Assembly (NCBI GenBank): GCA_033398695.1
Contig: CM065811.1
Location: forward strand, 116,607,501 to 116,671,500
Length of the DNA stretch: 64,000 nt
Source of the DNA: Orobanche coerulescens
Taxonomy: Eukaryota; Streptophyta; Magnoliopsida; Lamiales; Orobanchaceae
Reading direction: 5' to 3'
The position numbers and the translations under genes are program-made. Positions 44,819 to 56,534 of the stretch are shown piece after piece (within the stretch, counting starts at the first letter, position 1; the number at the start of each line of letters is the position of its first letter). The notes beneath the pieces are model-generated. The model searched no databases. It was given only the letters and a program-made list of their open reading frames with translations, and was not told the DNA's origin.

Positions 44819-46185
44819 TGTAATACCCGTAATTTCGATTTCCGGTAATTTGTTTTTTTGGCGGAAGTCCATTTTGACGACTCGCTCATGACCGTTTCGT
44901 CATTATGAGAATGATTAATTCTACACTTTTTGACATCCGAGTTCGTTTCGGTGCCGTTTTGTTGAGTTCCGTGCTTTTTAGCGACTTTTCCGCACTTGAG
45001 TTCGATTCTTGCGAATCTCGTTCAAAACTCCTGTTTCGAGTTTCCCGTAAGTCCGTTTAACTTTGTTAGACGTGTTGTGAACTTCGGTTTGGTTATTCGA
45101 TCACGTATCGTGATTTTTGGGCATTTTGGGCCATTTTCGTAATTTCCCAAAGTTTGTGGTAATTACTTTCCGTTGTCGAATTTCGAGCCTTCGGGTGGTC
45201 GGAATCGTGTGTTCTCTTAGTGCTCGAATTCGTCTTTACGAGTACTTCGTAACCGTATCTTCGATTCGTATTCAGGTTCAGATTACGGGGTCGTTCGGGC
45301 CGTCAGAGTTGGCCCCGGCCGAGTCATGGCCGGGCAGTCTGGGCCCAGGCCGGCACTGGCCGAGTTACGGCCGGTAGTGCTCGGCAGTTACGTACGTAAG
45401 GCCCTGGCCAGTAACGTACGTAACGTTTCCGGCATTTCTAGGCAGCGAGTTCGGCCATAGCCGGTTACGTACGTAAGCCATGGCCGATTACGTACGTAAA
45501 GCGGCCGGCAGGCTGCCTATATAAGGCCAGCAGACATTTTCTTCAGCCATTTTCTCACTCGTTTTCTTCCCTTCTGCGGCTGGAGCTTGGTTAATCATGG
45601 AGGCATGTTGTTATACAATGAATCCATGAAGTTTTGAGGTTCATATCATCAATCATCCGTCCTATAACATCCTTTGATCGAGCGAATCTGGTCAGATTTT
45701 CTAGAAATCTAATTTTGGGGATTTTAGGTATTTTGTTCGATTTCGTCCGTTTAATCCGATTTAACTTAGGATTGTGATGTTTTGATGATTATTTAGATGT
45801 ATTATATCATTTCCTTTATTATTCCATGGTTGGATCGTATCGATTCGTTGTTTTGGTCGAGTTCTTGATCGACGCCTTGAAGGTGTCCGGTAGAATGTCA
45901 TAGAGGGATTTTCGGACGTTCTACGATTATTCTTCCTCGTATGATCGTTGATTTATTAATTATATGTTATTAGGGTCGAGTTTCTTGCGAAGAAACCGAG
46001 TTGAACCCTTCCGTTCGTTGTCGTCTTCCTTTTCGATAGCATCGGGCGTTTAGAAGCTTTCCAGTCGAGCCGTGTTCGTCGGACTGCTTGCTCGCAGTAT
46101 CGAGGCAAGTATCTTGCCCATACATTTCATGTTTCGTTGACATAATTGTTGATAAATGATTTTATGCGAAATCCAATGTTTAATG
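44819..46185 (+). repeat. LTR C of the gag-only array, first part
   Basis: Begins TGTAATACCCG; four ACGTACGT palindromes at about 45387-45500, TATA box 45518-45525. Cut by a Copia solo LTR at 46186; taatg (46181-46185) is the target duplication. Confidence 0.88.
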
Positions 46186-48196
46186 TGTTGGGATTCAGTG
46201 CCTAAAACGAAGGCCCAGCGGAAGCGGTAAAACGAAAATTAATTCGATCCGAATCCCTACGAGGATCGATCGAGCTACGTATACACGAATATATAAACGA
46301 ATAGCAAGAGTCGTAAGAAACTAACCCTCGAAGTCCGTTTATTAAATGGTAACCTTCTCTTGAGCTATTCCCCAAGCTTTAATTTGATCTCTACGAATTC
46401 AATCCGCTCCAAGCCCTTGAACGATCCAATGCCGAAAGCACCGCGTCTCTACTTGCCACGCGCCGGAAAAACGAACGGAATGACAACACCTTGCTATCCT
46501 CCGAGGATACGGCTAGAGCTAGGTGATGAATCTATATATGTAAAGATTACTACACTCTAAGTGTTTTAATCTTACTCTCTATTTATGTCTTGATATTTTT
46601 CTCTAAGAAAAACAAGAACAAGGTTGAAGAAGAAGATGACTAAAGAGAAAACAATTTTCTCTCTCTCTCAAACTCAATGATACGTATAATGCCAAGAAGT
46701 GAAGTTGAGGATGAGAGATCAAAGTCTTCTATATATTCTTATTCAACCCACATGAAAACAAATGCATATATCATGATTGATTCCCCCATATAATGTATAT
46801 GATGCTTGTCCCCTCAATCACATGAGATTCCAAAACCATGATGGGGACAAGTCAATACACACACATGGTAATAAGGGGGGGCGGCCAAGATGAATTATAG
46901 GAAGAGTTCGGTTCGTTTCGGACTCCCGAGAGTCCAAACAGATAAACTCCAATTCCGTTCCGATGTATTTATATCGTTCGATTAATCCAATTAATTAAAC
47001 ATATCAAATACAAAATAACATAATTAATTTCTCCAAGAAATAATTATATTCATGAATTAAATTAATCACCCAGTAATTTATTTAATTTATTAGGTCGTGA
47101 ATCAATTTATCCAATCGATTTAAACATCCAATGTTCCAAAATTAGATATCCAATATCTAATATTCATAATGAGAGAATTAGCTTTATTCATTCCGTAGTT
47201 AATCCTATTGCGCGACTCGGTAGGTCCGTCTCAGTCAGCAATGGGAGGAACCAAAGAGTAGTAGCACCACCTATCCAGATTGGCGGCCTACACTGTACCC
47301 CAACTGAGAACGAATGATTGGGATCATTCAAGAACTATTCTGTCGTGAATACCAGTATACGTATAAACCCTTCTTTCAAATGTCCCGATCAAGTTATAGG
47401 GTCACGGTCAGTCAAACCCCATCTGTACTTGACGATATGCATGCGTTAATGCAAACCGAGATCATCGAGCTCTCGTGTATCTAATACAGCTAGCTCCAAT
47501 GCTTTGGCCAAAGACTTATGATCTCATCTGCCAATAACCGCATAGGACATATAACCCATTCACTAACAGGAGAAAGAATTCTATCTTGGTATTCAGTAGG
47601 ACCTGCTACTTGCCCATCAAGATGCACGTCGAGGTTGACCCCCGCCTTCCGGTTTATAGGGTCGAACTACTCTAATGAAAATATTGACGTCACAAGCACA
47701 TCCCTACTAAATCCTCAAGTCGAAGGTTCACGAATACCTATCACAACCTTTCGATTCCATCATTGACTGTCCCAAAGTAAAATTCGTGTGACGAATCGAG
47801 GGTGAGTCGGTTCGAGTATACTAATCTAATTAGCATACCTATAACTTGTGCTCCCACTAACCATTAGTGTTCGACAGGCACTCTCGTTGTCAAAGAACAC
47901 GTCATACAAGTCTTTACATAAACTTAACGCCCAGTCAAATTTCATCGACTTGCGAATGATTAAGTATTTGAGCTATAACCTTTCTAGTGCCGACCCCCTT
48001 ATCCAATAAGGAGTGGAACGTTTTGCTCTCAAATACACGGACTAGTTTCTATATGTTTATTTACGAGTTAGGAATGCCAGTAACTACCAGTAAATAAAGA
48101 AACATCCATTGCCTTATATTGATGATTTACATAATAACAAGTACAATGCCCTTACTCAACGTCCTCTGAGTGGCATTCGAGGGCATACTCCTAAAA
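46186..48196 (-). mobile_element. Copia-type solo LTR
   Basis: 2,011 bp flanked by taatg on both sides (46181-46185, 48197-48201), with no internal region. On the minus strand it starts TTTTAGGAGTATGCCCTCG (a TGT start is presumably mutated) and ends GAATCCCAACA. The opening, with GCCACTCAGAGGACGTTGAG and TAAGGGCATTG, is familiar from large plant Copia LTRs. Its exact excision from the comparison sequence of LTRs A and B proves the boundaries. It arose by recombination between the two LTRs of a full element. Confidence 0.82.
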
Positions 48197-48201
48197 TAAT
48201 G

Positions 48202-49579
48202 AACGTAAAGAGGGATTGGTATGTTCTCGATAAATGTTGTCTTTCAACGATAATTCGTATACTTCGTGAATATGTGTTCTCGGAATATGTGTGTTGGTTT
48301 TGTTTGTTGAAAGATAATATGATCTTTCGAGTGAGTTAATAGACCGTAATCCTTTGCCGGGGATTACGTATTGTTATTGTGTACTTGATCGGTAAGAACG
48401 TAATGTGTCTGACATTAGTTGTTACTCCTTGAAATGAGGTTGTGACGCTTAATGTTGTTTGGCTTCATAAGTGATTATTGTTGTGTGCTTGATGCATGTG
48501 ATGTGCCTACGGGTATGATTGTTGAATCTCCGCGATCCATACTTGCTAGTATGGGTCGGGCGTGACCGTAGGGTTATCCAAATCGGGTATGTCTTGCGGG
48601 GACTCCGAGGTTCGTGGCTTGTTAGCCCGATGCCGAGATAACTTGTTGGGTTATCATCGGGTATGTCTTGCGGGGAATCCGAGGTTCGTGGCTTATTAGC
48701 ACGATGCCGGGATAACTTATGGTTATGGTTTGGTTAAGTACGTATTTGTGCTCGTAGTCACGTGACTGTTGTTACGTTGACATGTGATTTGATATAGTTT
48801 CCCTGTGGGTTATTCACTCGAGTTTGTTCTACGGGAGCATCTGAGGTCCGTGGCTTGCTAGCACGGGACGCGAATAATCTGTGGAAACAGGTTGTTATGG
48901 TATGATCAGGTCATGGACTCCGTGTGTTGTTATCGTAACTTTGTTTTGGGAAAATGACTTTTGGGCTGTGTCCCTAAATTTTTTCGAAAGGCTTGAGAAT
49001 TCTTAAATCCCAATGTATTCAAAACTCCCGAGATCGTAAAATGTTTTTCACAAGATGTATATCGGGTTTACCCTATCTTTCGATTTAATCGTTTGATTAA
49101 GTGATTCACCTCGGGAAGTATGTTTACGATTAACATGTTCCGTGGAGTATGATATGTATGGCTCGTTTTCGTATTTTATACTTGCACTAGCAAAACAGTG
49201 GAGTTTTGCTAACCCCCGAGTATTCGGGGGGTGGATGTCTGTTAGGTTTGGGAGCATAACACAGGGTCGGCACGAAGGATGATGAAAGATGAACGATACT
49301 AATCACACGAGGATCCGTATGATGTCACTGGTTTAGTTATAGTTTATTTTCCGCTGCTATGTTCTTTCCCGTTGTATGGGAGTGTGTTGTATTCGACCCC
49401 TGCGTGGGCATGTATTGTAATTGAGTTGTATATTTTTATTGAAAGGCCAGATCGGTCTACTGAGTCTTTTTAGCCTTAAAGGCATTGTCGAGTTGTTCGT
49501 CTGTTGTTACCATCCTGTTAGATCCTTGAGGAAAGGTTCTACGGCGTGTATTATCCCTGAGCGGATTGGGGGTGTTACA
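48202..49579 (+). repeat. LTR C of the gag-only array, second part
   Basis: Continues LTR C to its end GGGGGTGTTACA at 49579, followed by catac (49580-49584), which matches the left outer flank of the array. Confidence 0.9.
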
Positions 49580-49584
49580 CATAC

Positions 49585-51522
49585 TTCATTCCCAGAGAGT
49601 TCCCAGCCACCTTATACACCTTTAGAACACCTTTAATTGATCATTGAAGATTGGATACCACTATTACTTGATCATTGAAGTTGAAGAACATCTTGGATTG
49701 GCACACAAGCAACCGGAGTTGGATTCTACCTATTGTCTCAGTATTTTCTTCATCTTAAGGTATGTTATGCTATCTCCAACCTTGAATTCATATTCTTAAG
49801 GAAGTTATGATCATGCTACCAAGGATATTAAGTTCCATAGATGATTTATTCAACCAAACATCATGTTTAGGAAGTTGGGATGATTATGCTTAAGTTACGT
49901 TGTTGAGAACATTATAGTTGGAACCTTGTTACGACAAATAATAGAGTAGTGTTATGAGTAAGATCATCCATATTGAATGGTTTTGCCATATTGATCGTAG
50001 ACTTGGAGTTGATATCACTTTTGCTAAACGGACTTAAGAAAGAATCATCGAAGGTTGTATCCTTTCTTATAAGTTGGATTTGTTAGTCCATCTTTAAGAT
50101 AAAGTTTGAATGTAGTAATGATATTGGAAACAAGCGCATCAACCGTAGATTACCTGAACTTCCCATGAGAATTGTAATCGAGATTGAATATAGTGTTGTG
50201 ATAATATATGTATTCTTGAATTCGAAGATGTTTTAATCCGTAAGATCAATCATAATTGTATGAGCATGATATGTATGAGGATAACGTACGTTAATCACTG
50301 AGGACTTCGTACGCTTTATCACCAATCGAGACAGTCGTCTGCTCAGTGAGAAACTGTCATATGTGTGTTTAGCATACGCTAGGCTCTGTAACTTACGTAC
50401 GCTAACGGGCAGAATTAACGTACGCTACGTTTGGTACGTAACGTATGTTATATCATCAGACGAGTCAGTCGACTAATCAGAGAGGAACTGACAATACATG
50501 ATTAGCGTACGCTAGACTTTGTAGCTTACGTACGCTAACGAGCAGCCTTAACGTACGCTACATTGGATACATAACGTACGTTATGCAGACCAGGCAGGAT
50601 ACGTTTTGTGAACTTTCGGCCGTAATTTGGATTGTTAGATGTTCGTACGTTAGTTATTCGACGTGAGATGAACTCTATATTATTTCTTTTGTTTAAGGTT
50701 CGAGCTTTGCAACGTGATTGATCGAAGGGGCAACCTTCGAGTGTTTTAATATTCGTGGAAGTGTTATTCTTGTCATCGAATTGAGGCAAGTACTTTAATT
50801 GTTCTATGTATTGGTGTTATACATATTGTTGTGTATATATTTCGTTGTTGTATGTCCACCTCGTGTTGGTCCGGCGGGATCATCCGGGGATCTATGCTAG
50901 CGTGCGCTGGATCATCCGACGGGTTTTTCCACCACGGGTTGGTCTGACGGGATCATCGTGGGATCTAGGCAGTGAACGCTGGATCATCGGAATCACCATG
51001 TGCAAGTTGTGATGTCATATTGTGATTATCATTTGTGTATGATATTTATGAGTTTCTCGCAGGAAGAGGCTCGTTCGTATTTTATCATTTATGTTAGTTT
51101 TGTTCTTCGTGAATCATTGAATAATATGTTGTTGTACTTGTACTAGCATCGTTGTGCTAACCCCTTCGGGGGTGAACATTTGTTTATGTTCAGGATCCAG
51201 GAGAGCAGGAAAACAACCACTGGAGCTGCATGACGACGACGGTGCAGAGTGATGTTCCGGCCGGGTTCAATTGTCTGTTGTTTGTGTTGTTTTTAATAAG
51301 TACTCGAGTACGTCGTCGTTTGTGATGTTGGATTTGGTGATGTATTAATATTCTTCATTTGGATGTTTTATTTTCGGTATTGGCCCAGAACTGTTGTATT
51401 TTATTTCAGTTACTTTCATATGTTGGTATTTGTTATTGTCTTTTCATTTTTTCAGCCTTGTAAATTCTTATATAAAAGATTTACGGCACTGTAATATTCC
51501 TGAATATATCGGGGGTGTTACA
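49585..51522 (+). repeat. Tekay-like 3' LTR, second part
   Basis: Resumes the LTR cut at 22379 and ends GGGGGTGTTACA at 51522, the same end as the gag-only LTRs. It contains a second ACGTACG cluster (50278-50590), an inner ggtccggcgggatcatc repeat (about 50870 and 50940) and gtgctaaccccttcggggg (about 51155), comparable to the gctaacccccgagtattcgg part of the gag-only LTR. Confidence 0.83.
50278..50590 (+). repeat. Second ACGTACGT cluster with a tandem 131-bp unit, Tekay-like LTR
   Basis: About eleven variants of TAACGTACGCTA. Two consecutive units of about 131 bp (from about 50328 and about 50459) carry the same order of motifs, starting cagtcg and ending acgtacgttat, with roughly 75-80% agreement by eye. 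Confidence 0.72.
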
Positions 51523-53560
51523 GGTTTCGACTGTGATATTTGACTGCTCGTTTTCTGGGAAAGGACATGTCGTGTTTTGAATCTGAGCAATTTGATGCGT
51601 GTACTATGAGATGTATAAGAGAATGTCGATACATGTGAGTTTTGAGCATTCTGGCCAAATGGATTTTTTTTAAAACCTTGAGTATCTTATAGAATAAATT
51701 TCGAGACGTACTTTTAAAATGGATTATTTTCTCGCAGTATATTCAAGGTACCTACTAGTGCCACTGTATGTTTCAAAATTATTCCACTATGAGGGCCAAA
51801 ATATTTTGAGTTATTCTCAGTAATTTAGAAACGCATTTGCTTAGACCCGAGGGTCGAATATGTTTGAAAGTTTTTAACCAAAGAAAGGTGTCCTCATTTC
51901 TATCAAACACAAGATGTTTTTTTTTCAAAGTCTCGATAACGATGGTTGTGTTATTTTTTTTCGAAATATGATACTCAAAATCAACTGATGTTCCCAAAAT
52001 TATTTTCAAAAAGGTGGTTTTTGTTTTTAAAACTTATCATTTCTGTGTGTGGTCCGGGAATGTATGTATGATGTTCGCACTGTCGTTAGGGTGTTAACCC
52101 CCGAGTTGTGATTGAATTGGTGGTGTGAGCATTGAGTCGTTCGCCACGCATTTGTTGTGTTAGCCCTTTGTGAGAGGTGTGATGTTGGTCTTTAATGTTG
52201 TCGTTTCATGGTGATTTGCATGTTATCTCACCTATGCGAGCTATTAGAGCTCGAGTTTGTATGATTGTGTACATCTGTGATTGTTTCATGATGTGATTGT
52301 GTGCTGGTTATCATTCGGGCCGTTGAAATCGCCGAATTTATGCCATCGTTGCTGTGATTCTGTGTATGTGGGTTGCCTTACCTTGATATGTTGTGCTGAG
52401 TTTGGCATCTCCGGTATGTTGTTTTGCGATGTTATATTCTATTGTACCTAGAAGTTGTATTTCCGGTATGCCGAGGTGCTTCATCTGTAATGTGCCGGGG
52501 CATGTACGTGCAAATTGTCCTTCCCCGCCACTAGCAGATTACAAGTGTGGACTCGAGGGACACAGAATACAGTTTTGCGAGTTGGTTACCGAGTCTCCCA
52601 GGGTACGAACTTCAGCACAGATATCAAGATCGGCTTTGATAGGCCTTTGAAAGATGTTTCTGTCGGTTACTTGTTGTGTTGTTACCTTGCTTTCGTTGTT
52701 GTGAGTTTCGGGGATGACACTTCTTTTAAAAGAGGTCGAACGTAATACCCGTATTATTTTTTACTTCTGCATTTTCTCTTTCTCAATTCTATCGACTCAC
52801 TCGTGTTCGTTGATACTTTTTGAACTTGTTCGGTATCCTGGTTGTCATCGTTCGAACGGGTTATGACCTGGTTTCGGATCAATCTGTTTATCATTGTGAC
52901 TTTTCCAAGTTCGGTTCGATTCTTGTGACCCTTGTTCGAAATTGACTTCTTTTAGTTTCTACAAGTTCTTTTAATATCTTGAGTTGAAGTGTGAACTTCG
53001 GGGTCGTTGTTCGACTGTTGTTGATCGATCATTGTTGTTCGATCGTTGGTGTTCGATCGTTATTGTTCATTCGTTGTTATTCGATCATTTTTGTTCGATC
53101 ATTGGGTTCGATCATGTTGTTCGATCATTGAGGTTCAATCGTGGTTGTCCGATTGTTGATTGCGTGATCTCGTACACTGAAGAGTTGTCATTCACCATTA
53201 GTCATCTGTTCGATTGCGGTCAATTAGGACACCGAGTCGTGCATTGCGAGATGGTAGCTGAGAGGTTTGGGGATCAAATTTTCGTCTCTGCTCCGAATGG
53301 ACACGGAGATGCCTAGTGTGGTTTTCGAGAATTTCGGCATGGTCGGAGTTCTCCATGGTTACCTTTGCGGATCGTTGTACGTTTCATTTCTATTTTCGAC
53401 TGTGCGTGTTTTCTTATAATAGGTGCCTTTTGTCTCTTGATGGTTTGGACAATTGACTTGATTGCGTTATCTATTTGGTGATGCTTGGCACTTTTTGATT
53501 GCGTTATCTACATTCTTGTATCAACGAGAGCTATCTTTTGTAAAGACGAGTTTCCTTACT
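51523..53560 (+). pseudogene. Decayed relative of the gag-only element (internal region and gag fragments)
   Basis: From about 51640 to 52010 the sequence follows the gag-only leader (for example cgagacgtacttttaaaatg, and cttagacccgagggtcgaat). At 52468 a start MPR passes at once into zinc knuckle CFICNVPGHVRANC and a second, now YKCGLEGHRIQFC, ending PRVRT (about 52620), so the capsid domain has been deleted. A GTTTCGGGGATGACACTTC hairpin remnant and cgtaatacccg (about 52702-52755) resemble the internal-region end and an LTR start. At about 53203-53290 another knuckle-like piece, FDCGQLGHRVVHCEMVAE, is closer to the Tekay form. It is an old, non-coding mosaic. Confidence 0.65.
53022..53160 (+). 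repeat. Degenerate minisatellite, ttgttcgatcattg-type unit
   Basis: About nine imperfect copies of ttgttcgatcrttgk, unit about 15-17 bp, within the decayed gag-related region. The unit contains the TCGATC/GATCGA palindrome. Confidence 0.75.
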
Positions 53561-53579
53561 TGCAACTGGTTATTGTGAG

Positions 53580-53911
53580 GTTGTCTTGTATCCTTAAAAA
53601 GAACAGAGATTAGTGAGGTTATTCTTGAGCCCGAAAATCAAGAAACTGTAAAGTTCGGCACTAATCTTGAAAGTGCTATTGTAAGAGTTGGTACTAAACT
53701 AGAAAGTGCATTCAAGGTTTTAGAAAAGTCCTAGTCGATAACACTAGGTAGGGGAGGTAAGCTTCGTTAATATCCGAACCTCTCGAACAAATTTGTGTGT
53801 TCTTTCTTTTCTGCACTCCTATTACTCCGATAAATAGCTTCCGCACAAAAAGAGTTCAAAACTCTAATCCGCACTATTCAACCCCCTTCTAGTGGCAGTA
53901 CCAATCTAACA
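53580..53911 (+). repeat. Sirevirus-like LTR end, relict
   Basis: The stretch actattcaacccccttctag followed by tggcagtaccaatctaaca is the form of a Sirevirus LTR end (compare the ctattcacccc...tctagac end of Sirevirus-2). An agagttcaaaactctaatccg segment just before it has a counterpart in Sirevirus-2 (aagagttcaagagtttcaac). The LTR start cannot be placed and no primer site follows. Confidence 0.5.
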
Positions 53912-56030
53912 TTATTATTGAATTTCGTTCTTACATTTGCTATCGTAACATTTTGGTTCATACTGGCGTGCCAATTGGTATGTATAGTTTTTTATATAGC
54001 TATGTGTTGGTAGTTGGTTTGGATTGTGCACCGGGAGGTTACGCACGTGAGACTGATTAAGTACATTATCACATATATGATATTTGAATTCCACATACAT
54101 TGGCAATATGTGCACAGACACATTTTCCATACTCTAGCATAGTGTGGTACCATCCTTTGAGCCATGAATTTTAGTTGATACATACGACATAATAATTGTG
54201 TGTTTTTTTAATAGTTTTGTTTTATAATCTGGTCGATTCATATTGATCGCACATGTTTTTGATGAATTGAAATTATAATCGGACTTGGGTTTATACAGCA
54301 TGTATAATTGCGTATATTTCAGTTTGAGATAATATTTTACATTTCATACGACATGTATGATTGCCTATGTTCACCATATTGAGATTTATTATCTTGTGTA
54401 CTAACCCTGTGGGTTTGGACGGAATATGTTTTATTGTATTTTAGATCGCGAAAAGGCTAACACACAGGAAGATCATGGTGATGGCGAAGGATCATAGGGA
54501 TACTAGTCAAGGGCCCGAGTCTTCTTAATTTTGGTTGTAATTTTCATTTCCCCTGCATTTGTACTTCCATGTATTTTTGTTGTTTCGGTATCTTTATATG
54601 GAATATACTTGTAGTTTGGTTGATCTTGGTTTGTTTGCCACATGTCAACGATAGTGTTGTATAAACTCCTCATCGGAGTATTCAGTAGCATAATGTAGTT
54701 CGGTACTGCAGCTATGCATTAATGATTATTGTATTATGTATTGCCTGGTGGGTCCCAGTTGGGGATTCACGGCACTGTAATTACCTTCTGATATGGGGTG
54801 TTATAGGCGTGCTGGTTGGTAATGTGTAGGATTCTTAGTCGGATATAAATAGTCATGTGTAGTAGTTCACATTGGACTTCGCACGCGAGAGGGGAACTTC
54901 CGTGAGACTTATTAGGTACATAGTCACATGTGAACCGTTACTCCTCAAAGGTGAAGGATTAGGACTTACGAATGAGAGGAATGAAAAGTTAGGGAGAGGA
55001 ATCGAATTGATCTTGGCCGGCAAGCTCCTAGAACTCGTCTATCGAGCTTTATTAGGATTCGGGCTCACCGCGGGACAAAAGCAGTTGACAGATGTCAGAC
55101 AGAAGATCGGTCAGTGTAGTACTCATCTCCGACATCTAATGGGGAGGAAGAACTACAATGCGCCATCCAGGCAGGAAATTTCCCCAAATAGGGGCCCTTC
55201 TTTGTGGAAATGCTCGAGTTCGACTTCATCAATACTTCTTCCACTTTCAACTCAACTCTTAGGTTTGTACTAACGAGACATCTGCACATCTGCCGATGGC
55301 TTACGGGACCAGCAGGGTTTGAATGAAGTAAGGCTTTGCAAGACGTATAAGCGGAATGTGTTTTCCTCCAATTTCTTGTATCAGGATTCCGCATACATTG
55401 GTGATATGTGCACGTGCACATTTTCATGGCGTAGTGTGACGTTCCTCCTTTGAGCCTTATGATTTGTTGATTCATATATATAGCATGTGTGATTGTGTAT
55501 ATTTCAATAGTTTGAGATTTGATTTTGTTGATTAGAGCATGTGTGATTGCATATTTTTTACAGCTTGAGATTTATAATTACCTTTGGTAACTGATCCTGT
55601 GGTTTGGTGAAATATGTTTTTTTATCGTATTTTAGGTCAAGGGAAGGCAAATACACAAGAAGAGCATAGTGACAGCAAAAAAGAGTCTCAAGGATAACAA
55701 TAGTGTGTCCGAGTCTTCTTGTTTCTAGTCGTATTATTCATGTATTTCTTTCCGGTGCATTTTACTCATTTATATTTTGTGTTGATTTCGCTATATTCAT
55801 CTCCATTTGAATTATACTTAGTGATTTGATGATCTTGTGGACTAATTGGCATTATTGACCAGTGTATTGTATAAACTCCTCATTAGAGTAGAGAGAGTCG
55901 TTAACATAAGTAGTTTGATACTGCAATTATTTTATAGTGATTTTGATGATTATTGATATTGTGATTCGCCTGGTGGGTCTCAGTTGGGGGTCCATGTCAC
56001 TGAATAGCAACCTAGTTTTGGGTATTACGG
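53912..56030 (+). repeat. Two diverged LTR-like copies in tandem
   Basis: Copy 1 (about 53912-54806) and copy 2 (about 54807-56027) share the order: gcacg...gtgagact, catacattggcaatatgtgc, ctttgagcc, a ccctgtgggtttgg segment, an ttgtattttag segment, then a cccgagtcttctt segment and a terminal ggtgttat-type end (54797-54806; about 56019-56026). The layout resembles Tekay/gag-only LTR ends, strongly decayed. Copy 2 carries an extra 380 bp at about 54939-55320. No gene supported. Confidence 0.55.
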
Positions 56031-56534
56031 AAGTTGGTGTTGGAGAATTGTTCTAATACTCCGTGTCTGAATCATTTCTCCTTGCGAGTCATCGTTAATC
56101 GGACTCGTATCAAGAAATCTTTGCACCACATGAGACCTGCACAAGTGCCTAACTTTTCCAATTAAATATTTTATGTGATTTTTTTGGCATTGTTTAAATA
56201 CTGGCAAGATGAATTGATTTATTGGTTGATCATTATGATGATCTCATTGGAGTTTATCATTCTACTTATTTTTTAATTATTTTAATTAAATATTTTACAC
56301 TAAAGAATGTTATATGAAATTAAATTATTAAAATTTTACCTCAAAATTAAACTCTTTTATTGAGATAAACCGATATTTAGAAGATAGACATGTTCACGTG
56401 TAGGATCGCAAATTTGGCCCGACCCGCACTGGGTATCACTTTTACCCCATGGGTATATTCCCCGTCTCGCCCATTTTTAAATTTCTTAAACATATTAAAT
56501 ACATATTTTATGTATATACTATATACGTAGAGAA
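56031..56534. other. Unassigned AT-rich flank left of the CRM-type element
   Basis: No gene seen. At about 56416-56470 there is a GC-richer stretch with cgacccgcactgggtatc and ccccgtctcgccc; a similar cccgccctcaaccgtccc lies on the other side of the CRM-type insertion (about 63340), so both may belong to one older repeat that was split. gagaa (56530-56534) is the CRM-type target duplication. Confidence 0.4.

Larger units (their letters stand above)
22380..49579 (+). mobile_element. Tandem array of a gag-only (TR-GAG type) LTR element: LTR-gag-LTR-gag-LTR
   Basis: Three LTRs of about 2.75 kb (22380-25149; 28219-29280 plus 40070-41770; 44819-46185 plus 48202-49579) enclose two internal regions of about 3.05 kb (25150-28218 and 41771-44818). 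Each internal region encodes gag and nothing else. The target duplication catac occurs once on each outer side (22375-22379, 49580-49584), so the whole array occupies one insertion site. Terminal repeats with gag only are known as TR-GAG elements. The middle LTR was later cut by Sirevirus-2, the last by a Copia solo LTR. Confidence 0.88.
17929..51522 (+). mobile_element. Tekay-like Ty3/gypsy chromovirus, 5' part off-window, interrupted
   Basis: The surviving parts are the gag tail and pol (17929-21732) and a 3' LTR in two pieces (21768-22379 and 49585-51522, together about 2.55 kb). The LTR begins TGTAATATCCGG and ends GGGGGTGTTACA. A chromodomain at the end of integrase and a single gag-pol frame fit the Tekay (Del) clade. 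Sirevirus-1 cut the gag and the gag-only array cut the 3' LTR, the latter leaving catac on both sides. Both inserts are therefore younger than this element. Confidence 0.85.

Noticed and set aside
53022..53160. Possible CRISPR-like repeat array
   Set aside because: Units are degenerate and directly adjoining with no unique spacers, and the context is plant retroelement DNA.
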